Source: Fimenecus sp045594645
GTDB lineage: Bacteria > Bacillota > Clostridia > Oscillospirales > Acutalibacteraceae
Reading direction: 5' to 3'
Length of the DNA: 43,878 nt
Assembly: GCA_045594645.1 (NCBI GenBank)
Contig: JAZNYY010000069.1
Span: forward strand, 1-43,878
A program made the translations under genes and the position numbers. Below, in pieces: positions 7,104-16,300 of the stretch. How positions within the stretch are numbered: the first letter of the stretch is position 1; each line of letters begins with the position of its first letter. The notes beneath the pieces are model-generated. The model saw only the letters and a program-made list of their open reading frames with translations. It did no database searches and was not told the origin of the DNA.

Positions 7104-7364
7104 TTATATTATTCCATATTTTCTTAATTTGCCGAGGAATTCACTCACATCTTTTTTTGCCGTATCCTCGTCAATTTCATATTCTTCAAGAATTTTTTCT
7201 ACTATTTCCTGCTCGTTTTCCACTTGGGGAAGAAGCTTCCAAATCAGCGCACCCGTTTCAGTAACAACGAAAAGTCCGTTTAAATCAAGCACCGCATTAG
7301 CACCGGGCACGAGAATATTCTCGCCCGCAATTTCACGAAGTGTCATTTCTTTATTTATTTTCAT
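7104..7364 (-). CDS. PqqD-like RiPP recognition element protein
   Basis: An 86-residue PqqD-fold protein: an N-terminal strand region (LREIAGENILVPG), a central LFVVTETGALIWKLL wing, and a C-terminal helical part ending in DVSEFLGKLRKYGII. PqqD-like proteins bind the leader of a RiPP precursor and present it to the partner radical SAM enzyme. The gene overlaps the radical SAM gene by 14 nt, and the precursor-like peptide is upstream in the same operon. The function is inferred from fold and context. Confidence 0.9.
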   Translation of the reverse strand: MKINKEMTLREIAGENILVPGANAVLDLNGLFVVTETGALIWKLLPQVENEQEIVEKILEEYEIDEDTAKKDVSEFLGKLRKYGII

Positions 7365-8442
7365 TCAAAGCACCTCTTACTTTTTCAGCCTTCTCAAGCG
7401 TTATGCGGTAAACATTTTTCGCCAAGTCACACACATAATCGGGCTTTTTATTAAAGCTACCAGTTTCTGCGAAGCACATCGCTGCACATGAATGGCATAT
7501 ATCCGCATATTTACAGCTCATACACTCCTTGGGCAAACGGATTTCTTTTGTTTGACTGAGAATGCTCTGCCACGCACCGTCAAGCCCTAATTCCAATACA
7601 TTCGCCTTGATTTCGGGCAACATTCCGCAAGCCTGCATTACGCCCTCGCTTGTAATCCAATAAGCCGCTCTGCCCGCACGACATTCAACGGTATCACATT
7701 TTTTGCCGTTACATAAAGCAAGAATTTTTTCGGCTCTTTTAAGGAAATCCTCACCCTGATGACGATATTCCTCACACTCAACAGTGCACTGAGCCGCTTC
7801 GAGTGCAGTCATTCTGCCACGATTTTTGCCATAATCATCATTAAGACGCACCTGCGGATAAGCATAAGCCGTTGTGCTGACGGGCACACCTAACCCAGTT
7901 GCACAATCCAAAACCTCTTTTACCTGATGCTTGTTTTCGTTGGTAAAAACCGTATTAAGCTTAACCGCCACGCCGATTTTCACGAGTTCTCTGATATTTT
8001 CAACCACTTGTGAATATAATCTTACTCCACAAAGGCTTTCATAAGCCTCATCGTCAGTTCCGTAAAGCGAAATATTCACCCTTGACGGCGGATTTTTGCG
8101 AAACAAATCAAGATATTTATTAACAAGACTTCCGTTGGTATTAATCGACACCATAAAACCCATTTTTTTGAGTTCTGTGTAAATCTCGGTAAAGTCCTTG
8201 CGGAGCAGTGGTTCACCGCCAGTAAGCAAGAGAAAAAGAGTGCCTGCTTTTTTAGCCTGTTCGCCAAGTTTAAGCCATTGTTCTGCTGAGAGAGCATCTG
8301 TTTTGTTGCACTCCTCATGAACATAGCACATTTTACATCTGAAATTACACCGTGAGGTCAATTCAAAGGTGCCCGAAAGTGCCGTTCCGTTTTCAATTGC
8401 CTTACCGTGAAGATAGCTCGATAATTTTGGCTCTGTACTCAT
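7351..8442 (-). CDS. Radical SAM/SPASM peptide-modifying enzyme
   Basis: A 363-residue enzyme. The SAM-binding [4Fe-4S] motif is CNFRCKMC (Cys32, Cys36, Cys39), followed by a GGEPLL motif. The C-terminal third is a SPASM domain with many cysteines (CNGKKCDTVEC, QACGMLPE, CMSCKYADICHSC...C) for auxiliary clusters. Such enzymes make thioether, C-C or epimerised products in RiPPs. It starts inside the HPr-kinase-like stop codon (ATGA). The only precursor candidate in the operon is the 82-residue peptide at 10041-10289. The reaction type cannot be told from sequence. Confidence 0.92.
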   Translation of the reverse strand: MSTEPKLSSYLHGKAIENGTALSGTFELTSRCNFRCKMCYVHEECNKTDALSAEQWLKLGEQAKKAGTLFLLLTGGEPLLRKDFTEIYTELKKMGFMVSINTNGSLVNKYLDLFRKNPPSRVNISLYGTDDEAYESLCGVRLYSQVVENIRELVKIGVAVKLNTVFTNENKHQVKEVLDCATGLGVPVSTTAYAYPQVRLNDDYGKNRGRMTALEAAQCTVECEEYRHQGEDFLKRAEKILALCNGKKCDTVECRAGRAAYWITSEGVMQACGMLPEIKANVLELGLDGAWQSILSQTKEIRLPKECMSCKYADICHSCAAMCFAETGSFNKKPDYVCDLAKNVYRITLEKAEKVRGALNENK

Positions 8443-9275
8443 AGCCCCAATTCCTTTTCAAGACATTCAACCGCAGATTTGTCGGGCAAGCAGTCAAGCT
8501 TATAAACCGAAACGCTTCTGCAAATATTTTCTATAACATCTGTTACCTTTTGCGACGCCGAATTTCCCATTGCAGAACGGTAATTACCCTGCATAAGCGC
8601 CACAAAAGCCTCACTTTTACTCATTTTTCTGATTTTATTTTCTTTTGCCTGACCGAGACAAACTACGGCTGTTAAAGGTGCAGAAATATTTTTACATATA
8701 TCTGACGAGCCTGAAAAAGCCAAGCCCCCCGCTATAATATTTCCGTTATCATTTTTCACAAGTGCCTTGTCACCATTGACAACCACCGCACCCGCATATT
8801 TTCGCCAAAGCTCTGCTTGCGTAGATTTTCCCGTGCCACAGGGAGCAGTAAAAAGTATTGTTTTATCGTTTTTTTCAATCATTGAAGCGTGAAGCACCGC
8901 GCAGTTGTTTCCTGCCATAAGTTCTTCAAAGCCCATAAGATTGAAGATTATCCCATTCCAAAGTTTGCCTTCATATTCGCGGAGCACCTGCACCTGTTGA
9001 GAATTCCTCTCACCTTTTCTAAAAGCAAAATATCCCTCTTTGCCATGATTTCTGTACCAGCAAAGACTCTTGTCATTCTCTGCGAAAAATGTTACTTCGC
9101 TATCCGTAGCAGCATTTTCGGGAATTGACGGAAGAACATCTGCATATTCAAATTTTACGGTGCAGTCAGACTCGCAATCGGTTAAAAAATCCTTATAAGG
9201 CGCTTCATCGCGAATTTCTTCGGGAGTAAACACCTCTATAACCGTATCAAAAAACTTATATTTTTTACTGAACAT
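8439..9275 (-). CDS. HPr-kinase-like P-loop protein of a RiPP cluster
   Basis: A 278-residue protein with the HprK-type P-loop APCGTGKSTQAELW (GTGKST at residues 147-152) and a downstream VVNGDKALV strand, as in HprK-like tailoring proteins. The N-terminal 120 residues are distinct and could bind the substrate. It is not the carbon-control HPr kinase: the usual N-terminal domain and gene context are missing. In paeninodin-type lasso clusters homologues phosphorylate the C-terminal Ser of the precursor; the peptide here also ends in Ser-Ser. It overlaps the lipoprotein gene by 11 nt and the radical SAM gene by 4 nt. Confidence 0.82.
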   Translation of the reverse strand: MFSKKYKFFDTVIEVFTPEEIRDEAPYKDFLTDCESDCTVKFEYADVLPSIPENAATDSEVTFFAENDKSLCWYRNHGKEGYFAFRKGERNSQQVQVLREYEGKLWNGIIFNLMGFEELMAGNNCAVLHASMIEKNDKTILFTAPCGTGKSTQAELWRKYAGAVVVNGDKALVKNDNGNIIAGGLAFSGSSDICKNISAPLTAVVCLGQAKENKIRKMSKSEAFVALMQGNYRSAMGNSASQKVTDVIENICRSVSVYKLDCLPDKSAVECLEKELGL

Positions 9276-9981
9276 AGGTTACAAACATCACCTTACTGGT
9301 GTCCTTTTTGAAATGCTCGGCAGAAATCTGTATTTTTTCGCCTTTTTTAAGCCCCTCAATGCAAATTCTGTAAGTTGTGCCCTCGGCGTAAATTCCGTCA
9401 GTTACAGTTTTATAATAAACATAGATTTTGCCGTCAATATTTTTGCCTGAAATATTCTTAACTGAAAGAATACCGTCCGCGCCCTCAATTTCAAAAATTT
9501 CAGGATAAAGTGAAAGTTTTTCTTCAAAAATTACTTTATCGCTTATTTTCCAACTATAATATTGTGCTTCTTTCTCAAATTTCACATCGGTTTCACAAGT
9601 GAGAACCGCATTTGAGCCCGCAGTAAGCGTAGTCATTGGAAATTTAAGCGTTTTGCCGTCACAAACCACGCTTAAAACCGCATACTGCACATCAAAATCC
9701 GCAGTATTTCGCACAAGCACACTTAAAGCCCCGTCACGCTCGCCAATACTTATAACTTTGAGCCAACTATCAACGATTATTCCGATTTGAGAATTCTCAC
9801 TTGTCTGTGCCTCATAACCCGCAATTTCGCTTACCTCGACTTCTTCAGTTGCAACAGAAATCTGGGTTTCATCTGCATTATCAAGTGAGGTGTCGGGATT
9901 TTCTTCCTGCGGTTTGCAAGAACTAAAAGACAAAATAAGGATTATAGATAATATAAGTGAAAATATTTTTGTTTTCTTCAT
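9265..9981 (-). CDS. Lipoprotein of the RiPP cluster
   Basis: I start at ATG 9981 (MKKTKIFSLILS...), with AGGTGA upstream. The first 22 residues are a lipoprotein signal ending at a Cys (LSFSSC), followed by an acidic linker and two Ig-like beta-rich regions (roughly residues 65-140 and 150-235). The family is unknown. It should be tethered to the outer face of the membrane. It lies 59 nt after the precursor gene and its 3' end overlaps the HPr-kinase-like gene, so it belongs to the cluster; immunity, surface capture or retention of the peptide are possible roles. Confidence 0.8.
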   Translation of the reverse strand: MKKTKIFSLILSIILILSFSSCKPQEENPDTSLDNADETQISVATEEVEVSEIAGYEAQTSENSQIGIIVDSWLKVISIGERDGALSVLVRNTADFDVQYAVLSVVCDGKTLKFPMTTLTAGSNAVLTCETDVKFEKEAQYYSWKISDKVIFEEKLSLYPEIFEIEGADGILSVKNISGKNIDGKIYVYYKTVTDGIYAEGTTYRICIEGLKKGEKIQISAEHFKKDTSKVMFVTYVQ

Positions 9982-9992
9982 AATAGTCACCT

Positions 9993-10030
9993 AAAAAGTG
10001 CGGAGTTCACCATAGCATGACGAACTCCGC
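9993..10030 (-). terminator. Attenuating terminator between precursor and downstream genes
   Basis: On the minus strand GCGGAGTTC (10022-10030) pairs perfectly with GAACTCCGC (10000-10008), followed by ACTTTTT. It sits between the precursor stop (10041) and the lipoprotein start (9981). A partial terminator here would let the precursor be made in excess over its maturation enzymes, as is common in RiPP operons. Confidence 0.8.
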
Positions 10031-10040
10031 GAATTTTTAT

Positions 10041-10289
10041 TTATGACGAGAATACGTTCCAGTTTTCTAAGGGAACATCATAGCAAATACTGTCGTTACC
10101 GCCCATTGGAGCTGTATCGCAGGGAGAGGTTATGTCCTCTGCGAAAAGCATAAATCCTGAATCGGGGTCTTCAACCGGACACACATACTGTGCCGAGTTA
10201 GTTCCCAAAAGAGCACAGCTCGCAGCGATGCTTGTTGAAAGCTGGAATGATTCAAATGCAATTTGTGGTTTTATATATGGTTTTTTCAT
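10041..10289 (-). CDS. Putative RiPP precursor peptide, 4 Cys
   Basis: An 82-residue peptide. I choose ATG 10289 because AGGAGG lies eight bases upstream; the ATG at 10295 is only two bases from it. The leader-like N terminus is MKKPYIKPQIAFESF, with a Y-x2-P-x-I...F spacing close to leaders bound by PqqD-like domains (lasso leaders use Y-x2-P-x-L...F). Cysteines are at 25, 37, 57 and 69, and the peptide ends NVFSS. There is no signal peptide. It follows the giant glycosidase by 28 nt and is followed by the lipoprotein, HPr-kinase-like, radical SAM and PqqD-like genes. It could be modified at Cys or elsewhere; the product is unknown. Confidence 0.78.
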   Translation of the reverse strand: MKKPYIKPQIAFESFQLSTSIAASCALLGTNSAQYVCPVEDPDSGFMLFAEDITSPCDTAPMGGNDSICYDVPLENWNVFSS

Positions 10290-10317
10290 TGTCATTTCCT
10301 CCTCAATTCCAGATTTT

Positions 10318-13300
10318 TCAAGCAATATCTATTTTTGCAATAAGGTTTTTAAAGAATTCAACAATATCTGCAAAAAATCCTGCAAGCTTTGCAAAGAAGC
10401 CCTCGTCCTCTTCGGGAGCGGTAACAGTAATAGTAATTTCTTCTTGTTCTTCAACTGTACCGTCCTCGAATTCTCCGATAACAGAATATGTGTAAGTACC
10501 GCTTTCAGACTCAGCGAGTGTGATTGTCCACACCTTAACCTCTTTGTTATCGATTGTTTCGATTACACATTCAAGTTCTTCGGGAGTAATCACATTGCCT
10601 TTTTCGTCACGAATAATAAGCTCAGTAACATCCGTTGAGGTTGTAACAGTCACTGTAATGGGTTCATTTACAACTACCTGGTTTTCGGTGTCTGAATCTG
10701 TATCAGTATTTACATTTGTATTTGTGTTTGCGTTTGAATTTGTGTTATTGTTTGTATTTTCGTCTGCGTTGTTGTCCTTAACCTCTTCGTTATCTGTTAC
10801 ATCATCATCCGAAGCATCGGGAACAACGGGAGTTTCAGGTGTAACGGGAGTTTCAGGAGTTTCGGGAACAACATCTTCTGCGCCGTCATCTGTATCCTCA
10901 TTACGTGCCGCCATCATTGAATAAGCATTAACGATAGTAGCATCTGTTGACATAAGGTTAAGATTCTGAACTTCTTCGTTTGTTGTAACTTCATAGTGAC
11001 CATACTGTCCAACGCCTGTAAATGTCCACTTCATACTTGTAATAGAAAGAATACTGTCGTCAACAGAACTGTTCTGAATTACAACCGTGTCAGTCTTATA
11101 ATAGGGTACGCCGTCAACCACAACTGCTGACCATGTAAGCTTTCCGCCATCGGGCAAGAAACTATTAAGAACATAGTTCATTTCAGTTGCAGAGTTTACA
11201 ACCTTTTCTCCCGAATTTTCACCATAAGTAAGCTTAAAGGTTGGTGTTCCCTGAACACTCTTAATGCCAAGCTGAACCTCGTCGGGAACCTGGCTTGCCC
11301 AGATTTCAAAAGCAACCGCCTGGTCTTTTGCGAGATAAAGCTCATTATTAGGACCTGCAAGCTTGTACTTTTCAAGGTCATTGTCAAGAGCCGCAATACC
11401 GTCGATAAAGATTACGCCCTGTGTTGCTGCATCCTTTGAAAGCGAGTCAGCACCAATCAGCATATCTTTAAGCTCAACGTAGTTGGGATATGATTCATCA
11501 TCATCCTTGTATGCCTGAAGAATAAACTGGTCTTCAATGTCGTCATCCTTGCCTGCGGGGTCGTAAATACGGATAGCGTCAACATAAAGATTAAAGCAAT
11601 TTGTATCATCTACTCCGTCTTGATTTTCGTCTTCAAAACTATGGTCAAACATCGCAGTGTACATAGGAGTAATAACTACTGAATATGTACCGTAGTCAAG
11701 GTCGTTAATCTTGATAACAGGGATTTGATAAAGTCCTACTGTATCTGCACTCTCAATCCAGCCGAATGCATAAGCATAAGCATAAGCGGGATTTTCGGTT
11801 TCTGTTTCAGTAATATTACCGTCTGCATCATAATATGTGGGAGTTTCGGTGTAGCCGTTACCTGAAACGTCAAGATATGTAACATTCGTTGAGATTGTTG
11901 TACCGTCAACCGCATAATAGGTTACGGTTGTTGTTGCGTGGCCGTCATTTGTCTTGTATGCAGGGGTGTCTGTCACCTCAAGAGTGTTATTTCCGTCTGC
12001 ATCAAGATAAATCTGACCGTAGGAATAGCCATAGTAAGTATCAACTACTCTTCTCTTGCCTACTCTGTCGCCGTTTTCGTCGAAGATTTCAACATAGAAA
12101 ACGCCTGTTGTGTTATCTGTCACACTGATTACGTCAAAGCCCGTACCTGTGAATTCAAATTCAACTGTGGGATTTGTGCCGCCGTTCTTTGTGTTGTTAT
12201 TGGCGTTTACGGTTACCATTTGTGCAGAGAAACCGCTGAATTGTGTGTAATCCTTTGTATCGTTCTCGTCAGCAGAAGCATAAATCGGGTCATTTCCGTA
12301 TGGATTTGCGGTACTGTCACCCGAAAGGTCTGCCGCCTGCATTGCATCTACAAACAAGCTCTCATCGCCGACTGTCTGCCACTTGCCGTAGTCAGAGCCG
12401 TCAGTTGTTGTGCCGTCAACAAAGGATATTCCGTAACCATAGTTATCTTCATAATAAATAGTTGTAGCAGGAATAAAGTTGATACGCTCATACTGATAAT
12501 AAATCGTATCAGAAGCATAAGTCGGGTCATTTGTGATTGATGCGCAGAAGTAGAAGAAGTCACGACCCGTCATCTGCAAGGTTGTCGGTTCATATGTTAT
12601 ATAACCGTCTTTTGTCATATTGGCAGTACCGTATTTAAGTCCGCTGACTTCAAGAGTGTTGCCGTCATTAGCAAATGTCTTTGAAAGATTTTCGGGGTCA
12701 GAGAAGGTAACAACTGAATTTACCTCCACATTAGCATCAAGAATACCAAGATATTCAATAGTTGCAGCCTTACCTTCTTCTGTGATTGTATCGTTGCTCT
12801 GAACATAGTAATATTCAACGGGAAGACCATAGTCAAGAACTAATGTCTGGTCGTTAAGAAGAACGTGCTCTGAGGCCTGCTGCAAGTTGAACTCGATTTC
12901 GCAGTTAGAGTCTGTTGAACCACGCTCAATATAATAGAAGCTGAAGGTATGATACTCACCGTCTGTTCGTACCTCATTAAGTTTTTCAAGGGCTGCAAGC
13001 TCATCAGCGTTTGCTGTTGTATTTGCATCACCGTAAGCATAGGTTACTGCATTTTCAGTTGTGCTTTCAACAACACCGCTTGTTACATCCATTGCATACT
13101 GATATGAAACCGTAGCATCTGTAAAGTTGATGCTTGCCGCACGTGCACCGTGAAGACCACCGTTATCAAGCACAAGAACACCGTCAATGTAAACTAAAAC
13201 GTCGTCGTCACCGGAGAAGTTGAAGATAACATCTTCGCCGTCAGCATAAGTGCCTGAGCTTGGAATATAGAAATCTGTATTGAAGTTGAATGCGTAGTGA

Positions 13301-16300
13301 TAAATCGCATTTTCACCCGTATATGTAGTTGTACCACTCTGATAGTTGAACGGGAAGAAGCCTATACCCGTTCCCTTACTGTCGCGATTGATTGACCACT
13401 CTTCAACGGGAGTAAGCTGTGCTGTTGCTGTATTAGTATCATCATCAAAGTCAGCCTGGAATACATATTCCGTACTGCTACTTGAATATCTGAATGTGTT
13501 GATACCATATTCGTTAGTGGTTGTAACAAGCGGGAAGCTCAAATCCCAATAGAACTTTGAATAGCCCTGAGTTGCATCTGTTTCGTCAACAAGCACTTCT
13601 TCTTTTGCGAACAAGTCGTTGATGTGAACGCTAATACCCTGAAGTGCGGGAAGAGCATCAATAGTAGTTTCTGCTCCATTAGCTGTTATTGTGAGTGAAA
13701 TACCTGCACTGGTATTAAATGATTCTCTGCTGTCAACAACATTTCCGTATGGAAGCTCGCTGTAATCTGCATGGTCTGTTGGAACTCCGTCAACGAGTAA
13801 TGCACTGAAAAGACCTTGAACGGAAGCACCCTCGTCACCTGTTTCCGTTGCACCCTGAGTATCGGTCTTTGTCCACACGTTCCATGATGTTTTCTGGAAA
13901 TCAGAAACACTGCTCAACCCTGCTATCGGAGCACCCGTGAATGAAAGTGAATAAATCTGTGCATAGGCTGTGATTGCTGTATCAAGAGCAGTATCAGCTT
14001 CACCGTCAAGCCATGTTGTGCCGTTTGTTCCGTCATAGTCAATCGCAGTCTTAATCTGTGAAACAAGATTATCATCTGCTCTGATAATCGCCTCCATTGA
14101 TGCATAAGTCTGAGTGTTGAATAAATTACCACCATCATTATAAGGTGTGTCCGATTCGGGAACGTAGCCATACTTATAAAGAGTAGAGGGCATATATTTA
14201 TATTCGATTGTGAGCCCTGCAATAGCCTCATTAATTGCAGTTGTTGCGTTTGCAATCTCATCTGCTGTTGCACTTTCGTTTTCAAGAACTGCATAGCCTT
14301 CCTCAAGTGCTGTGAAGAGCGCATTATAGCTTGCGGTTGAATATGTACCGGGAGCGTGCTGAATACCCTCTACAAGAGCATTATAAAGGTCTATCTTTTC
14401 AGCAGGAACATCATCCACTACGCTTGAGTTTTCGTTCTTGTAAAGAGCCATCTTCTGGTTTGCGCTTGCACTTGAATATGTTGAAGACCAACAAGAGAAC
14501 ATATTGTTTGCATCCTGGAAGTTATCAAATACATAAGAGCCGTTGTAGATAACTACTGTGCCGTCCGAGTTACCGTAAACAGTAAGAGCAACTGCTGTGT
14601 CACTTAATGTAACCGTACCGTTACCTGAACCCATTGTAATGTACTTACCTTCACTGTTCTGAATGTAATACTGATTTGTTGTACCGTCAACAAGAGTGAA
14701 TGTATAAGCATATGCTTTAAGTGTTGTAATCACATCGTTTGATGGTGTTTCAGCAACTCTTTCAAAACCTGTGTATGAACCGCTTGTTGCTGTTTCAAGA
14801 CCTGCGATATAGTTGTTGTTGTAAATAACATATTCGCCGTTTTCAACAGGAGAAGCAACCTCAGTTGTTGCACTTGGCAACCACATTGTAACACCGTCTG
14901 CTGATGTTGTAACAGTTTCAACCTTATAGAATGTTATTGCTGTACCTGGATTCCACTCACTGATAACGCTTGATGAGTTACCGTAGTAGTTGAGCTGATA
15001 TGTGTTTGTTGAGTCACCGATAACTGCTGTACCGCCGTTGCTTGTAATTGTAAGCTTTGTGGCTGTAGTTGATGTTGTTACATTACCATCAGTAATAACA
15101 ATATAATAGTTAGTGCCATTTTCTGTATAGTAAATGTAGTAATATCCGTCACCTGTCGGCTCAATAATCCATGTATTATTTTCGTCAGCTGTAAATGGAG
15201 CTGTTGTGTTTGATGGAGTAAGACCGCCTGACTTTAATGTATGTGTAGTTGCACCATAAGTGTAAGCACCCTGGTCGTCAGAACCTGTGATAATGTATTC
15301 GCCGTCAAGACTACTTGTGTCTGTTACCTGTGTAACAGTTGTGGTTGATGTTGCACCACCACTTACGGTTTCTTCATTAACCTTATATACATAGATTGAT
15401 GTACCTGAAGACCAAGTTGCAACATGCTGTGCACAATTTTCGTTACCGCAGAAGTCAACATAATATCCGTTTGAAGCGCCGATTGTAATTGTTGAGCCTG
15501 AAGCTGCAACAGTAAGTTCTTGTGGAGATGTACTGATAGAAATTGTACTTGATGAAAGAGTCATATATTGCTTTACACCACTATCGTTGAGATAGTAAAT
15601 GTAATATGCTCCGCTTGACTGCTTCTCAAAGTACCACATTACATTGTCAGTTGTAGTTGGTGTTGCAGTTGCACTTGTTCCGTCAGTCTGCAAACCACCA
15701 GAAGAATGAGCAGTATGAGTAATTGCACCTGTTGAGACATTTCCCCAACCTGCGCCCTTAAGTATATACCAACCATCTTCAAGAGAACTGAGTTCAGTTG
15801 AATCTGTAACCTGACCTTCAATTGTATATGTAGTTGTTGTAGTTACATTTGAACTGCCGTCGCCTGATTCATCAACATAGTAAAGCTTGAGATTTGTACC
15901 TGTTGAGTAATAATATACCTGCTGACTTGTGCTACCACTGTAGTTAAGTAATGTTGAACCGAAGCCGATTGTAACATTACCTGCTGTGTCAGTAGTTACA
16001 TTCAATGTATAAGGTGCTGTTGAAACATATATCTGGTTATTACTGATTGTAAGGTACTGCTTATCACCATTAGCATCTTCATAGTAAATATAGTATTTAC
16101 CGCTGGACACTTTTTCAAAATACCAGGCATCTGAATCTGCTGCAGGAACACCCGTTGAACCGTCAGAAACGAAACCACCTGATGAATGTGTTTCGTGTGT
16201 CAATACACCGCTTGAATATGTACCTGTGTTGTCGTCAGTACCTGTGATGATGTACCAACCGTCAGGAATATCCATATTTGTTACTGTTGTTCCGTCAGGA

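Noticed and set aside
8439..9275. Carbon-catabolite HPr kinase/phosphorylase (hprK)
   Set aside because: The N-terminal domain and neighbours differ from hprK; only the P-loop kinase core is similar, and the gene lies inside a RiPP operon.
7104..10289. Lasso peptide cluster
   Set aside because: The PqqD-like and HprK-like genes fit, but there is no transglutaminase-like protease or asparagine-synthetase-like cyclase, while a SPASM radical SAM enzyme is present.
14800..16300. Periodic DNA repeats considered as a CRISPR array
   Set aside because: The period is about 465 bases, the units are diverged and in frame, and they encode protein repeats of the glycosidase.
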